Shown: piece by piece, positions 14,760 to 24,929 of the stretch
Layout: every line of letters starts with the position of its first letter
How positions within the stretch are numbered: the stretch's first letter is position 1
Source: Nesterenkonia muleiensis
GTDB lineage: Bacteria > Actinomycetota > Actinomycetes > Actinomycetales > Micrococcaceae
Direction of reading: 5' to 3'
NCBI RefSeq assembly: GCF_003600155.1
Contig: NZ_QWLD01000054.1
Coordinates: forward strand, 1 to 38,969
DNA length: 38,969 nucleotides
The notes under the pieces: generated by a model
Told to the model about the DNA's origin: nothing
The model's input: only the letters and a program-made list of their open reading frames with translations
Databases searched by the model: none
Program-made: the position numbers and the translations under genes

Positions 14760-15092
14760 ATGGGACCCCTCTCCACCGTAGGCCAGTTGTGGCCCGCCGT
14801 GTTATACGCCGAAGCAATCATGCAGATGGCTTTGGCGGTGGGCTGCCTCGTGCTGGCGCTCATCGCCCTGTTCAAGTGTCTGCCGAAGAACCCTGACATG
14901 TTCTTTGTGCAGAATAAGCGGACCAAGGGCTTCTGGCTGGGTATGACCGGAGGCGCGGTCGCGCTGACATTGTTGGGATTCCTCGGCGTCGGGCCGTTCA
15001 ATCTGCTCTTCCTTCTGGGCGGTGCCTGCATGGCGGCGGTCTACTTGGCCGATGTGAACCCGGCGGTCAGCGGCCGGCCGGAGAGCTTCTGA
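14760..15092 (+). CDS. DUF2516 family membrane protein
   Basis: This 110-aa protein has three hydrophobic segments (about 15-40, 58-78 and 80-98) and the family-typical loop between them (NKRTKGFWLGMTGGAVA), with a polar PKNPDMFFVQ stretch before it. DUF2516 proteins are small actinobacterial membrane proteins of unknown role. ATG 14760 is preferred because of the TAGGCT box 8 bases upstream (leaderless); no RBS is seen. An internal ATG at 14820 would remove part of the first helix. It is divergent from tmk and in line with gpmA, 88 bases apart. Confidence 0.78.
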   Translation: MGPLSTVGQLWPAVLYAEAIMQMALAVGCLVLALIALFKCLPKNPDMFFVQNKRTKGFWLGMTGGAVALTLLGFLGVGPFNLLFLLGGACMAAVYLADVNPAVSGRPESF

Positions 15093-15116
15093 GCCCCGGC
15101 TGGTTAGTGCTCTGAG

Positions 15117-15122
15117 TAGAAT
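15117..15122 (+). promoter_or_regulatory. Candidate -10 box of gpmA
   Basis: TAGAAT, one mismatch from TATAAT, lies 58 bases before the ATG at 15181. No strong -35 box is seen 16-18 bases upstream. Confidence 0.35.
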
Positions 15123-15180
15123 CAGTGGCAGGACAACGGCGTCGACCCCTGTAGACCCCTGACGAATCGGAGTACCGGCA

Positions 15181-15927
15181 ATGAGCTATGACCTGATCTT
15201 GCTGCGCCACGGCCAGAGCGACTGGAACCAGAAGAACCTCTTCACCGGGTGGGTCGATGTGCCGCTGACCGAGACCGGACGGGCCGAGGCCGCACGCGGA
15301 GGTGAACTGCTGGCTGAACATGATCTGCTCCCCGATGTGGTGCACACCTCGCTGCTGCAGCGGGCGATCACCACCGCCCACCTCTCGCTGGAGACCGCCG
15401 ACCGGCTCTGGATCCCGGTCAAGCGGGACTGGCGGCTCAACGAGCGTCACTACGGCGCGCTGCAGGGCAAGAACAAGACCGAGATCCGCGAGGAGTACGG
15501 CGAGGAGCAGTTCATGACCTGGCGCCGCTCCTACGACACGCCGCCGCCGAAGATCGACGACGCCGACCCCTACAGCCAGTCCGGCGACCCCCGGTACGCC
15601 GACCTCGGCGAGGCCGCTCCGAAGACCGAGTGTCTCAAGGACGTCGTCGAGCGTTTCATCCCCTACTACGAGTCCGAGGTCATCGCCGATCTGAAGGCCG
15701 GTAAGACTGTGCTGCTGGCAGCGCACGGCAACTCGCTGCGCGCCCTGGTGAAGCACCTGGACGGCATCAGCGACGAGGACATCGCCGGGCTGAACATCCC
15801 CACCGGCATTCCGCTGCACTATCGGCTGGGCGAGGACTTCAAGCCGCTGAGCCCCGGCGGAACCTACCTTGACCCTGAGGCCGCCAAAGAGGCCATCCAG
15901 GCGGTGGCCAACCAGGGTAAGAAGTAG
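15181..15927 (+). CDS. gpmA: 2,3-bisphosphoglycerate-dependent phosphoglycerate mutase
   Basis: It interconverts 3- and 2-phosphoglycerate in glycolysis and gluconeogenesis via a phosphohistidine. In the 248-aa protein, [10 protein letters not shown] holds the phospho-accepting His10, [14 protein letters not shown] holds the acid/base Glu88, and [10 protein letters not shown] holds the second active-site His182. [13 protein letters not shown] is the typical substrate segment. A CGGAG RBS precedes the ATG. Length and motifs are those of the cofactor-dependent (dPGM) family rather than the broad histidine phosphatases. A very long perfect hairpin follows the gene. Confidence 0.97.
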   Translation: MSYDLILLRHGQSDWNQKNLFTGWVDVPLTETGRAEAARGGELLAEHDLLPDVVHTSLLQRAITTAHLSLETADRLWIPVKRDWRLNERHYGALQGKNKTEIREEYGEEQFMTWRRSYDTPPPKIDDADPYSQSGDPRYADLGEAAPKTECLKDVVERFIPYYESEVIADLKAGKTVLLAAHGNSLRALVKHLDGISDEDIAGLNIPTGIPLHYRLGEDFKPLSPGGTYLDPEAAKEAIQAVANQGKK

Positions 15928-15950
15928 CCGCCGCGACCTGGAGCGCACAA

Positions 15951-16009
15951 TGTCTCAGAACTGCGGAAACTCTCCCCGAATCGGGGAGAGTTTCCGCAGT
16001 TCTGAGACA
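15951..16009. terminator. 59-bp perfect palindrome between gpmA and phoU
   Basis: The left arm 15951-15979 (29 bases, starting TGTCTCAGAACTG) is the exact reverse complement of 15981-16009 around a single central base at 15980. It begins 24 bases after the gpmA stop and ends 25 bases before the phoU stop of the convergent gene. It could serve as a bidirectional terminator, but it lacks a T-run and the arms are far longer than needed. A mobile or REP-like palindromic element is the alternative. Confidence 0.7.
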
Positions 16010-16033
16010 CATGCTGTAGATCGCCCGACGGCT

Positions 16034-16690
16034 TCAGGCGGCCGGCTCGGCTTCCCACTCGCCGGTCACCAGGTACTGCACCTTGCGCGCCACGGAGACG
16101 CCGTGGTCGCCGAAGCGCTCAAAGAACCGGCTGGCCAGCGTCGCATCGGCGGTGGTGGCCGCGGAAGCTGTCCACTCCGGCTGAGCGATGGCGGTGAAGA
16201 TCCCTGCGTGCAGCTCGTTGATCTGCTCGTTGAGAGCATAGATCTCGACCACCAGATCCAGCTGGCGGGTGACCAGCAGCTCCACCAGTTTCTTGGCGAT
16301 GGCGATGTCTTTCTCCGCCATTTCCCGATATACCGGGACCAATCGAGTGGGGGCCACGGGGTCCGGGTAGCGCAGCCGCGTCAGCTGCGCGATATGCCGG
16401 GCCAGGTCGCCCATCCGCTCCAATGAAGTGGACATCCGCAGCGCGCCGACGATCAGGCGCAGATCGGAGGCGACCGGTCCCTGCAGTGAGAGCAGCTCGA
16501 TGGCCTTCTCGTCGAGGCCGTTCTGCTGGGCGTCGATGCGGGCGTCGGCGGCGATGACCTCTTCGGCCAACTGCAGGTTGGCGGTCTCGAACGACCGGTG
16601 GGCCTTCTCCATGGCCTCGGTGACCAGCACGGCGATGTCACTGAGCTGATCACCCAGGTTGTGAAGATCTTCCTGAAACAGCTTGCGCAT
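16034..16690 (-). CDS. phoU: Phosphate-specific transport system accessory protein PhoU
   Basis: This cytoplasmic protein links the phosphate ABC transporter to the phosphate two-component system and keeps signalling off when phosphate is ample. The 218-aa protein has two three-helix repeats. The metal-binding E/DXXXD-type motifs are visible around SLERMGDLARHIA in the first repeat and FERFGDHGVSVARKV in the second. ATG 16690 is preferred over the longer open frame from 16786 because MRKLFQEDL is the family start and GGAAAGGA lies upstream. It is divergent from senX3-regX3 with a PHO box between, the standard actinobacterial arrangement. Confidence 0.93.
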   Translation of the reverse strand: MRKLFQEDLHNLGDQLSDIAVLVTEAMEKAHRSFETANLQLAEEVIAADARIDAQQNGLDEKAIELLSLQGPVASDLRLIVGALRMSTSLERMGDLARHIAQLTRLRYPDPVAPTRLVPVYREMAEKDIAIAKKLVELLVTRQLDLVVEIYALNEQINELHAGIFTAIAQPEWTASAATTADATLASRFFERFGDHGVSVARKVQYLVTGEWEAEPAA

Positions 16691-16777
16691 AACTTGATGG
16701 TCCTTTCCCCACGACAGGTGCTCCGGTGATCTTCTCCGGTGAGGATGAACAACGCCCGGAGCATCAGGCAACGACGA

Positions 16778-16795
16778 GGTGAACACCGAGTGAAC
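16778..16795. promoter_or_regulatory. PHO box (RegX3/PhoP-type direct repeat)
   Basis: GGTGAAC-ACCG-AGTGAAC (complement GTTCACT-N4-GTTCACC) is a direct repeat with an 11-base period and fits the PHO box read by RegX3/PhoP-type regulators. It lies between the divergent phoU and senX3 starts (16691-16854), so it predicts autoregulation of the phosphate system by RegX3. Confidence 0.65.
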
Positions 16796-16854
16796 TGTTG
16801 CCCCGAGCTCGTCAGCCGCCCACCTGCGGCTGATTTTCCGCCTAAGGTGGAACT

Positions 16855-18084
16855 GTGGATTCTCTGCTGATCGGGTTGCTCGCCGGCGTCGTCGGCCTCG
16901 CCATCGGGGTGGTGGGCATGCATGCCTTCAGAGTCAGTGAGCGTCAGCGGGCTGAAGGGATCGACGTCGATGAGCCGACCATGCCCGAGGGCGCCACCGA
17001 GGTCCTGGCCTCGCTGGGGCTGGCCTACATTGTGGTGGACACCGTGGACGGGGTGGTGCGCGCCAACCCGGCTGCCTACGCCTTCGGTCTGGTCCGCGGG
17101 CACACAGTGGTCCACCAGGAGGTTCTCGGGCTCACCGCCCGGGTGCGCGGGGACGGGGTGATCATCGAGGAGCAGCTGGAGCTTCCCCGCGGCCTGCAGG
17201 GGGAGACCACCATTGTGGTCAACCTCCGGGTGGCGCCGCTGGGCGATGAATACATCCTGGTGCTCGCCGATGACCGCACCGAGGTCTCCCGCACCGAGGC
17301 GGTCCGTAACGACTTCGTGGCCAATGTCTCGCATGAGCTGAAGACACCGGTGGGCGCGATCAGCCTGCTGGCCGAGACCATCGACGACGCCGCTGAGGAC
17401 CAGGAAGCGGTACGCCGCTTCTCCCAGCGGCTGCACAAGGAGTCCCACCGGCTGGCCGTGCTGGTCCAGGACATCATTGAGCTCTCCCGGGTCCAGGGCA
17501 AGAACGTGGTCCATGCAGGGGTCCCGGTGGACCTGCACTCGGTGATGGTCGAGGCAGTCGACCGTTCCAGGCTGCCGGCCGAGGCCAAGAGCATCGAACT
17601 GCGGATCGGCGGCAGTCTGCCTCGCCGGGTGCACGGGGATCCCGATCAGCTGACCATGGCCTTTCGCAATCTGATCGACAATGCGGTGCGCTACTCACCG
17701 GAGCACACCAGAGTGGGGATCGGGCTCTCCTCTCGCGACGGAATAGCCCAGGCCACGATTACTGACCAGGGCATCGGCATCGCACCAGAGAACCAGGAAC
17801 GGATCTTCGAACGGTTCTACCGGGTGGACTCCGCGCGCTCGCGGTCAACCGGGGGGACCGGACTGGGACTGAGCATCGTCAAGCACGTCATCAGCAACCA
17901 CGGCGGGGAAGTCGCCCTGTGGTCCCAGCCCGGCCGGGGCTCCACCTTCACCGTGCGCCTGCCCGAACTGGAGGAGGGGCTCGACGACCTCAGGGGACTG
18001 GGCTACGACGACGCCCAAGGACTCGCCAGCACCACCGTCACCACTGTGCCCACCACAGAGAAGAAGCAGCCGCCGGCCGAATAG
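16855..18084 (+). CDS. senX3: Sensor histidine kinase SenX3
   Basis: This membrane kinase of the phosphate-starvation system phosphorylates RegX3 when external phosphate is low. The 409-aa protein has one clear N-terminal membrane segment (about 4-24), a PAS-like region (about 48-140), an H box NVSHELKTPVGAISLLAE with His160, an N box LIDNAVRYSPEHT, a G1 box DQGIGIAPENQERIFERF and a G2 box GGTGLGLSIVKH. GTG 16855 has AAGGTGG just upstream. regX3 begins 25 bases after its stop, forming an operon. The lack of a large external domain agrees with sensing through PhoU and the transporter. Confidence 0.93.
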   Translation: MDSLLIGLLAGVVGLAIGVVGMHAFRVSERQRAEGIDVDEPTMPEGATEVLASLGLAYIVVDTVDGVVRANPAAYAFGLVRGHTVVHQEVLGLTARVRGDGVIIEEQLELPRGLQGETTIVVNLRVAPLGDEYILVLADDRTEVSRTEAVRNDFVANVSHELKTPVGAISLLAETIDDAAEDQEAVRRFSQRLHKESHRLAVLVQDIIELSRVQGKNVVHAGVPVDLHSVMVEAVDRSRLPAEAKSIELRIGGSLPRRVHGDPDQLTMAFRNLIDNAVRYSPEHTRVGIGLSSRDGIAQATITDQGIGIAPENQERIFERFYRVDSARSRSTGGTGLGLSIVKHVISNHGGEVALWSQPGRGSTFTVRLPELEEGLDDLRGLGYDDAQGLASTTVTTVPTTEKKQPPAE

Positions 18085-18109
18085 AGCGGCGGAGAAAAGA
18101 GGAAGCACC

Positions 18110-18790
18110 TTGACCAGGATTCTCATCGTCGAAGACGAAGTCTCGTTCTCCGAGGCGTTGTCCTACACCCTCCAGAAGGAGGGGTACGACGTCGTGGTCG
18201 CCGAAGACGGCAATGAAGCGGTGGAGATCTTCGACAAGGAAGGCGCCGATCTGGTGTTGCTGGACCTGATGCTGCCAGGACAGCCCGGCACCGAGGTCTG
18301 CCGGCAGATCAGGCTGCGCTCGGCGGTGCCGGTGATCATGCTCACGGCCAAGGACTCCGAGATCGACAAAGTGGTCGGCCTGGAGCTCGGCGCCGATGAC
18401 TATGTCACCAAGCCCTATTCCTCCCGTGAACTGCTGGCTCGGGTCCGGGCAGTGCTGCGCCGCCACGTGGACACCGACTTCGAGGACTCATCCACCATCG
18501 TGGCCGGGCCGGTGCGGATGGACGTGGAGCGCCACAGCGTTGAGGTAGCGGGTCAGAGCCTGAACCTGCCGTTGAAGGAGTTCGAGCTGCTGGAGATCCT
18601 CATCCGCAATGCGGGGCGGGTGCTGACCCGCGGCCAGATCATCGACCGGGTGTGGGGCAGCGACTATGTGGGTGACACCAAGACCCTTGATGTCCACGTC
18701 AAGCGCCTGCGCTCCAAGATCGAGACGGACCCGGCCAACCCCCGGCTACTGGTCACGGTGCGCGGCCTGGGCTACAAGTTCGCCTCCTGA
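18110..18790 (+). CDS. regX3: Response regulator RegX3
   Basis: This OmpR/PhoB-type activator is the partner of SenX3. The receiver domain (about 1-120) has the acidic pair ED (8-9), phospho-acceptor Asp52 in LVLLDLMLPG, Thr79 and Lys101 (VTKPYSSREL). The winged-helix domain (about 130-226) has LPLKEFELLEIL and the recognition region TLDVHVKRLRSKIE, ending VRGLGYKFAS. The TTG start at 18110 is supported by AGAGGAAG 6 bases upstream; family proteins begin the same way (MTRILIVEDE). A hairpin follows. Confidence 0.94.
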   Translation: MTRILIVEDEVSFSEALSYTLQKEGYDVVVAEDGNEAVEIFDKEGADLVLLDLMLPGQPGTEVCRQIRLRSAVPVIMLTAKDSEIDKVVGLELGADDYVTKPYSSRELLARVRAVLRRHVDTDFEDSSTIVAGPVRMDVERHSVEVAGQSLNLPLKEFELLEILIRNAGRVLTRGQIIDRVWGSDYVGDTKTLDVHVKRLRSKIETDPANPRLLVTVRGLGYKFAS

Positions 18791-18810
18791 GTGTGTGCCG
18801 CGCCGTCTCT

Positions 18811-18830
18811 GGGCCGGCTGGCACCGGCCT
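18811..18830 (+). terminator. Hairpin after regX3
   Basis: GGCCGG (18812-18817) and CCGGCC (18824-18829) form a GC stem with a 6-base loop followed by TT, 21 bases after the regX3 stop. Likely terminator of senX3-regX3. Confidence 0.5.
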
Positions 18831-18879
18831 TGGCATCTGTGAAGTCGACGCCGGGCGCTCGGTGTGGGGCTTACGCCGG

Positions 18880-18885
18880 TAGACT
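18880..18885 (+). promoter_or_regulatory. -10 box of purH
   Basis: TAGACT lies 39 bases before the purH ATG, which has its own RBS, so this mRNA has a short leader. No good -35 box. Confidence 0.35.
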
Positions 18886-18924
18886 GATCCGCGGCTCAGT
18901 TCGGAGACGCGTAAGGAGAGAACG

Positions 18925-20559
18925 ATGACCAGTGCAGAAGGTTTCCAGCCGATCAGGCGAGCGCTGATCTCCGTGTTCGACAAGACTGGGCTGGCCGAGT
19001 TGGCCGCAGGCCTCCATCAGGCCGGGGTGGAGATCGTCTCCACCGGTTCGACAGCCACACGCATCGCTGAGACCGGCGTGCCGGTGAAGCAGGTTGAGGA
19101 CGTCACCGGATTCCCGGAGATGCTCGACGGTCGGGTCAAGACCCTGCACCCACGCATCCACGCCGGCATCCTCGCCGACCGGGGCAACCAGCAGCACACC
19201 GAAACCCTTGAGGAGTACGGCATCGCCAGCTTCGACCTGGTGGTGGGAAACCTGTACCCCTTCGCCGAAACAGTGGCCTCCGGTGCCGCTGAGGACGAGA
19301 TCATCGAAAAGATCGACATCGGCGGTCCCTCAATGGTGCGCGCTGCGGCCAAGAACCACGCCTCGGTGGCCGTGGTGGTGGACCCGCTGCGCTACGGCGA
19401 GACCGTGGCCGCTGCCCAAGGTCAAGGATTCAGCCTGGCAGCCAGGAAAAGGCTGGCAGCCCTGGCCTTCGCCCACACCGCCAGCTACGACACCGCGGTG
19501 GCCCGCTGGACCGCCGCGGAGTTCGGCGACGAGGTGGACAGCGCAGACATTCCGGCACCGGCCACTCTGAGCCGTGGCCGCCGGCTCGAGTTCCCGCCCT
19601 TCGCCGGCCTGACCCTGGAGCGTGTGGCCACACTGCGCTACGGAGAGAACTCGCACCAGCCCGCCGCGCTCTACGCGGAGCACAACGGTGCCCCGGGGCT
19701 GGCCCAGGCCACTGTGCTCCACGGCAAGGCGATGAGCTACAACAACTATGTGGACGCCGACGCCGCCGTGCGCACAGCTTTCGACTTCGATGAGCCTGCG
19801 GTGGCCATCATCAAACATGCCAACCCCTGTGGCGCGGCGGTGGCTGAGACCATCGAGGACGCTCACCGGGCCGCCCACGCCTGCGACCCACTCTCGGCGT
19901 TCGGCGGAGTCATCGCAGCCAACCGCGAGGTGACGGCCCCGATGGCTGCGACCGTGGCAGAGATCTTCACTGAAGTCGTCGTTGCCCCCTCCTTCGCCCC
20001 AGAGGCGCTGGAGATCCTGCAGCAGAAGAAGAACATCCGGCTGATCCAGCTGGTACCGGAGCACAGCCGCGATGAGGTGGAGTACCAGCAGATATCCGGC
20101 GGCATGCTGCTCCAGGCCTCAGACAGTTTCCAGGCGCCGGGGGATGACCCCGTCCGCTGGAGCTTGGCTGCCGGCCCAGCGGCGGACAACGCCCAGCTGG
20201 ACGACCTGGCCTTCGCCTGGCGGGCAGTCCGGTCGGTGAAGTCCAATGCCATCCTGCTGGCCAAGGGCCAGGCCACGGTGGGCATCGGCATGGGGCAGGT
20301 CAACCGGCTGGACTCCTGCCGACTGGCAGTTCAGCGGGCCAACACCCTGGCCGGGGACGGGGTGGACCGTGCTTGCGGATCGGTGGCGGCCTCTGATGCC
20401 TTCTTCCCCTTCGCCGACGGCCTGCAGAGCCTGATCACCGCCGGAGTGACTGCTGTGGTGCAGCCCGGTGGGTCCCAGCGTGACGCCGAGGTCATCGCCG
20501 CCGCCGAGGAGGCCGGTCTGACCATGTACCTCACTGGTGCCCGGCATTTCTACCACTAG
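18925..20559 (+). CDS. purH: Bifunctional AICAR transformylase/IMP cyclohydrolase
   Basis: It catalyses the last two steps of purine synthesis: formylation of AICAR with 10-formyl-THF, then ring closure to IMP. The 544-aa protein begins with the MGS-like cyclohydrolase domain (about 1-200: [40 protein letters not shown]). The transformylase domain follows, with catalytic [26 protein letters not shown] and [14 protein letters not shown] 18925 has AAGGAGAG upstream. purN, often directly upstream, is not adjacent here. The folD gene near the window end makes the same folate one-carbon donor. Confidence 0.97.
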   Translation: MTSAEGFQPIRRALISVFDKTGLAELAAGLHQAGVEIVSTGSTATRIAETGVPVKQVEDVTGFPEMLDGRVKTLHPRIHAGILADRGNQQHTETLEEYGIASFDLVVGNLYPFAETVASGAAEDEIIEKIDIGGPSMVRAAAKNHASVAVVVDPLRYGETVAAAQGQGFSLAARKRLAALAFAHTASYDTAVARWTAAEFGDEVDSADIPAPATLSRGRRLEFPPFAGLTLERVATLRYGENSHQPAALYAEHNGAPGLAQATVLHGKAMSYNNYVDADAAVRTAFDFDEPAVAIIKHANPCGAAVAETIEDAHRAAHACDPLSAFGGVIAANREVTAPMAATVAEIFTEVVVAPSFAPEALEILQQKKNIRLIQLVPEHSRDEVEYQQISGGMLLQASDSFQAPGDDPVRWSLAAGPAADNAQLDDLAFAWRAVRSVKSNAILLAKGQATVGIGMGQVNRLDSCRLAVQRANTLAGDGVDRACGSVAASDAFFPFADGLQSLITAGVTAVVQPGGSQRDAEVIAAAEEAGLTMYLTGARHFYH

Positions 20560-20608
20560 CACCGCCACCACTGACAGCCCCGACCCTGATCAAAGGGGGT
20601 AGTGCCCG

Positions 20609-21943
20609 ATGACTGAACAACTCGACGACCTGGTGGATCTCATCAGGGAGGAACGCCTGCGTGAGCTGCGCATCGCCCTGGACGAGCTCCACCCCGGGGA
20701 CATTGTCGACTTCTTGGAGCGCCTGGGGGTCAAGGACCGTGCGGTCACCTTCCGGCTGCTGCCCAAGGATACCGCCGTGGAGGTCTTCGACCAGCTGGAC
20801 CAGTCTCTGCAGCACGAGATCATCGAAGGGCTCAAGGACGGTGACGTCGCCCATTTCTTCGAGTCCCTTGAGCCCGACGACCGCGTACGGCTCATGGACG
20901 AGATGCCGGCCTCGGTGGCCCGGAAGATGCTGCGCCACCTGGACCCTCGCGAACGCTCACTGACCAATATCGTGCTGGGCTACGCTTCCGGCACCATCGG
21001 CCGTGCGATGAGCCCGGAGTTTGTGGCCATTCCCGAGCACTGGACCGTCAAGCAGGCGCTGGAGAAGATCCGCCGTGCCGGGGTTGACGCCGAAACCGTC
21101 TACACCCTCCCGGTGGTGGACCGGCAGCGGCTGCTCAAAGGTGTGGTCTCCCTGCGTGAGCTGATGTTCAGCAGCGAGGACACCATGGTGGAGACCATCA
21201 TGTCTGAGGCCGACTCCGTGGACGCCGACCACGACGCCGAGGACGCCGCCCGCCGCTGTGCCGATCGCAAGCACCTGGCGGTGCCGGTTACGGACAAGGA
21301 GCACCGCGTGGTCGGAATCTTCACCGTCGACGACGCCATGGACATCATCGAGCGTGCTGAGTCCGAGGACGCGGCCCGCCACGGCGGTGCCGAGCCGCTG
21401 CACCGCCCCTACCTGTCCACCCCGGTGCTGACCATCATGCGTTCGCGCATCGTCTGGCTACTGGTGCTGGCGCTGGGGGCGACCCTGACGGTGCAGGTGC
21501 TGGACACCTTCGAGGACACCCTGGAAGCCGTCGTTGTGCTGGCCCTGTTTGTCCCGCTGCTGATCGGCACCGGGGGAAACACCGGAAACCAGGCTGCCAC
21601 CACGGTGACCCGTGCACTGGCATTGGGCGACGTCGCCACCCGCGATGTGTTCAGGGTGCTCTGGCGTGAGGTGCGGGTGGGGCTCACCCTCGGCTCGGTG
21701 CTGGGCGTGCTGGGCTTTGCGCTGGTGAGCTGGCGCTGGGACTGGGACGTGGGAGCAGTGATCGGGCTGACCCTGGTGGCCATCTGCACCCTGGCGGCCT
21801 CGGCCGGCGGGATGATGCCTATCCTGGGCAAGAAAGTCGGGGCCGACCCGGCGGTGTTCGCCAACCCCTTCATCTCGACCTTCGTGGATGCCACCGGGCT
21901 GATCGTCTACTTCCTGATCGCCATGGCCGTCTTGGGGCTGTAA
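20609..21943 (+). CDS. mgtE: Magnesium transporter MgtE
   Basis: This Mg2+ channel/transporter is gated by its own cytoplasmic domains. The 444-aa protein starts with an N domain of acidic helical repeats (about 1-130, with HPGDIVDFLERL and ESLEPDDRVRLMDEM). Two CBS domains follow (about 135-255, ending FTVDDAMDII), then about five membrane helices (from residue 277). The conserved pore motif GTGGNTGNQAATTVTRALAL is at about 312-331. GTP/ATP or Mg2+ binding by the CBS pair keeps the pore shut when Mg2+ is high. The AAGGGGG RBS is well spaced before ATG 20609. Two hairpins follow the stop. Confidence 0.95.
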   Translation: MTEQLDDLVDLIREERLRELRIALDELHPGDIVDFLERLGVKDRAVTFRLLPKDTAVEVFDQLDQSLQHEIIEGLKDGDVAHFFESLEPDDRVRLMDEMPASVARKMLRHLDPRERSLTNIVLGYASGTIGRAMSPEFVAIPEHWTVKQALEKIRRAGVDAETVYTLPVVDRQRLLKGVVSLRELMFSSEDTMVETIMSEADSVDADHDAEDAARRCADRKHLAVPVTDKEHRVVGIFTVDDAMDIIERAESEDAARHGGAEPLHRPYLSTPVLTIMRSRIVWLLVLALGATLTVQVLDTFEDTLEAVVVLALFVPLLIGTGGNTGNQAATTVTRALALGDVATRDVFRVLWREVRVGLTLGSVLGVLGFALVSWRWDWDVGAVIGLTLVAICTLAASAGGMMPILGKKVGADPAVFANPFISTFVDATGLIVYFLIAMAVLGL

Positions 21944-22000
21944 TTCCCCGGCGGCGGGGAAACCCCGCTCGCCTCTCGGCCGGCTGCAGTGGCGCCGGCC
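21944..22000 (+). terminator. Double hairpin after mgtE
   Basis: Directly after the stop, TTCCCCG (21944-21950) pairs perfectly with CGGGGAA (21955-21961) across a GCGG loop. A second stem, GGCCGGC (21978-21984) with GCCGGCC (21994-22000), follows. No T-run. The icd -35 box begins at the very next base. Confidence 0.55.
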
Positions 22001-22028
22001 TTCACACCTGAAGAACCATTGATAGATT
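22001..22028 (+). promoter_or_regulatory. Candidate icd promoter
   Basis: TTCACA (22001-22006) and TAGATT (22023-22028) are spaced 16 bases apart, giving a good sigma-A match (5/6 at -35). It would yield a leader of about 40 bases before ATG 22076. Confidence 0.5.
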
Positions 22029-22075
22029 GAACCTGACTACTTCTGTACGACTGACCTCGAGGGAGCCGCCTTTCT

Positions 22076-24295
<2,220 letters not shown>

Positions 24296-24302
24296 GCCGC
24301 TT

Positions 24303-24345
24303 GACGCCGAGCAGGTCCGGAACGCCGCTGGGGCCGCTCGGCGTC
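24303..24345 (+). terminator. Inverted repeat after icd
   Basis: GACGCCGAGC (24303-24312) and GCTCGGCGTC (24336-24345) are perfect complements with a 23-base loop, starting 7 bases after the icd stop. The promoter box of the next gene follows within 7 bases. Confidence 0.5.
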
Positions 24346-24351
24346 TCTGGC

Positions 24352-24357
24352 TAGACT
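24352..24357 (+). promoter_or_regulatory. -10 box of the 24395 gene
   Basis: TAGACT lies 37 bases before ATG 24395. It is the same hexamer as before purH and the 5199 and 9548 genes. Confidence 0.35.
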
Positions 24358-24394
24358 GGGAGTTGTCTTGGCCCGAACTCGAAGGAGAGCACAG

Positions 24395-24919
24395 ATGGCA
24401 GTGATACTCACGGTGGCGGAGAACTCCCCCCGGCTGGGACAGCGGGTCTTCCTGGCGCCGACGGCCTCCATCACCGGAGATGTGGTCATGGGAGACGACT
24501 CCAGTGCGTTCTACGGAGCCTCTGTCCGCGGTGACACCAATCGCATCGTCATCGGGGAGGGCACCAACCTTCAGGACAACGTCTCTGTGCACGCCGACGA
24601 CGACGCCCCCTGCCTCCTGGGCAGGGGCATCTCAGTGGGCCACGGCGCGGTGGTGCACGGGTGTGAGATCGGAGATTCCTCCCTGGTGGGCATGAACGCC
24701 ACTGTGCTGTCCTACTCGAAGATCGGCGCTGAGTCGCTGATCGCCGCCGGGACGGTCGTCCTTCAGGGCACTGAGGTGCCGCCACGGTCGTTGGTGGCAG
24801 GAATCCCGGGCAAGGTCAGGCGCGAGCTGACCGATGAGGAGGTCGCGGCTCTGCATCGCAACGCCGAGGTCTACCTCGAGCTGAAGGAGCAGCATATCGA
24901 GGCCACAGCCTCTGACTGA
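24395..24919 (+). CDS. Gamma-carbonic-anhydrase-like hexapeptide-repeat protein
   Basis: This 174-aa left-handed beta-helix protein is of the YrdA/PaaY/CaiE group. Isoleucine/valine-led hexapeptide turns run through about 10-140. The metal-site histidines of gamma-carbonic anhydrases appear conserved: one in NVSVHAD and two in VGHGAVVHG. Members form trimers with metal at the subunit interfaces; some hydrate CO2, others have no known activity. The start is ATG 24395 (GAAGGAGAG upstream), not the longer frame from 24368. The next gene starts 10 bases after its stop, so the two are co-transcribed. Confidence 0.85.
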   Translation: MAVILTVAENSPRLGQRVFLAPTASITGDVVMGDDSSAFYGASVRGDTNRIVIGEGTNLQDNVSVHADDDAPCLLGRGISVGHGAVVHGCEIGDSSLVGMNATVLSYSKIGAESLIAAGTVVLQGTEVPPRSLVAGIPGKVRRELTDEEVAALHRNAEVYLELKEQHIEATASD

Positions 24920-24929
24920 GGAGCTCACC

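Noticed and set aside
16735-16750. Further GGTGA/ATGAAC units as additional PHO boxes
   Set aside because: Spacing and sequence do not keep the 11-base repeat; only 16778-16795 fits.
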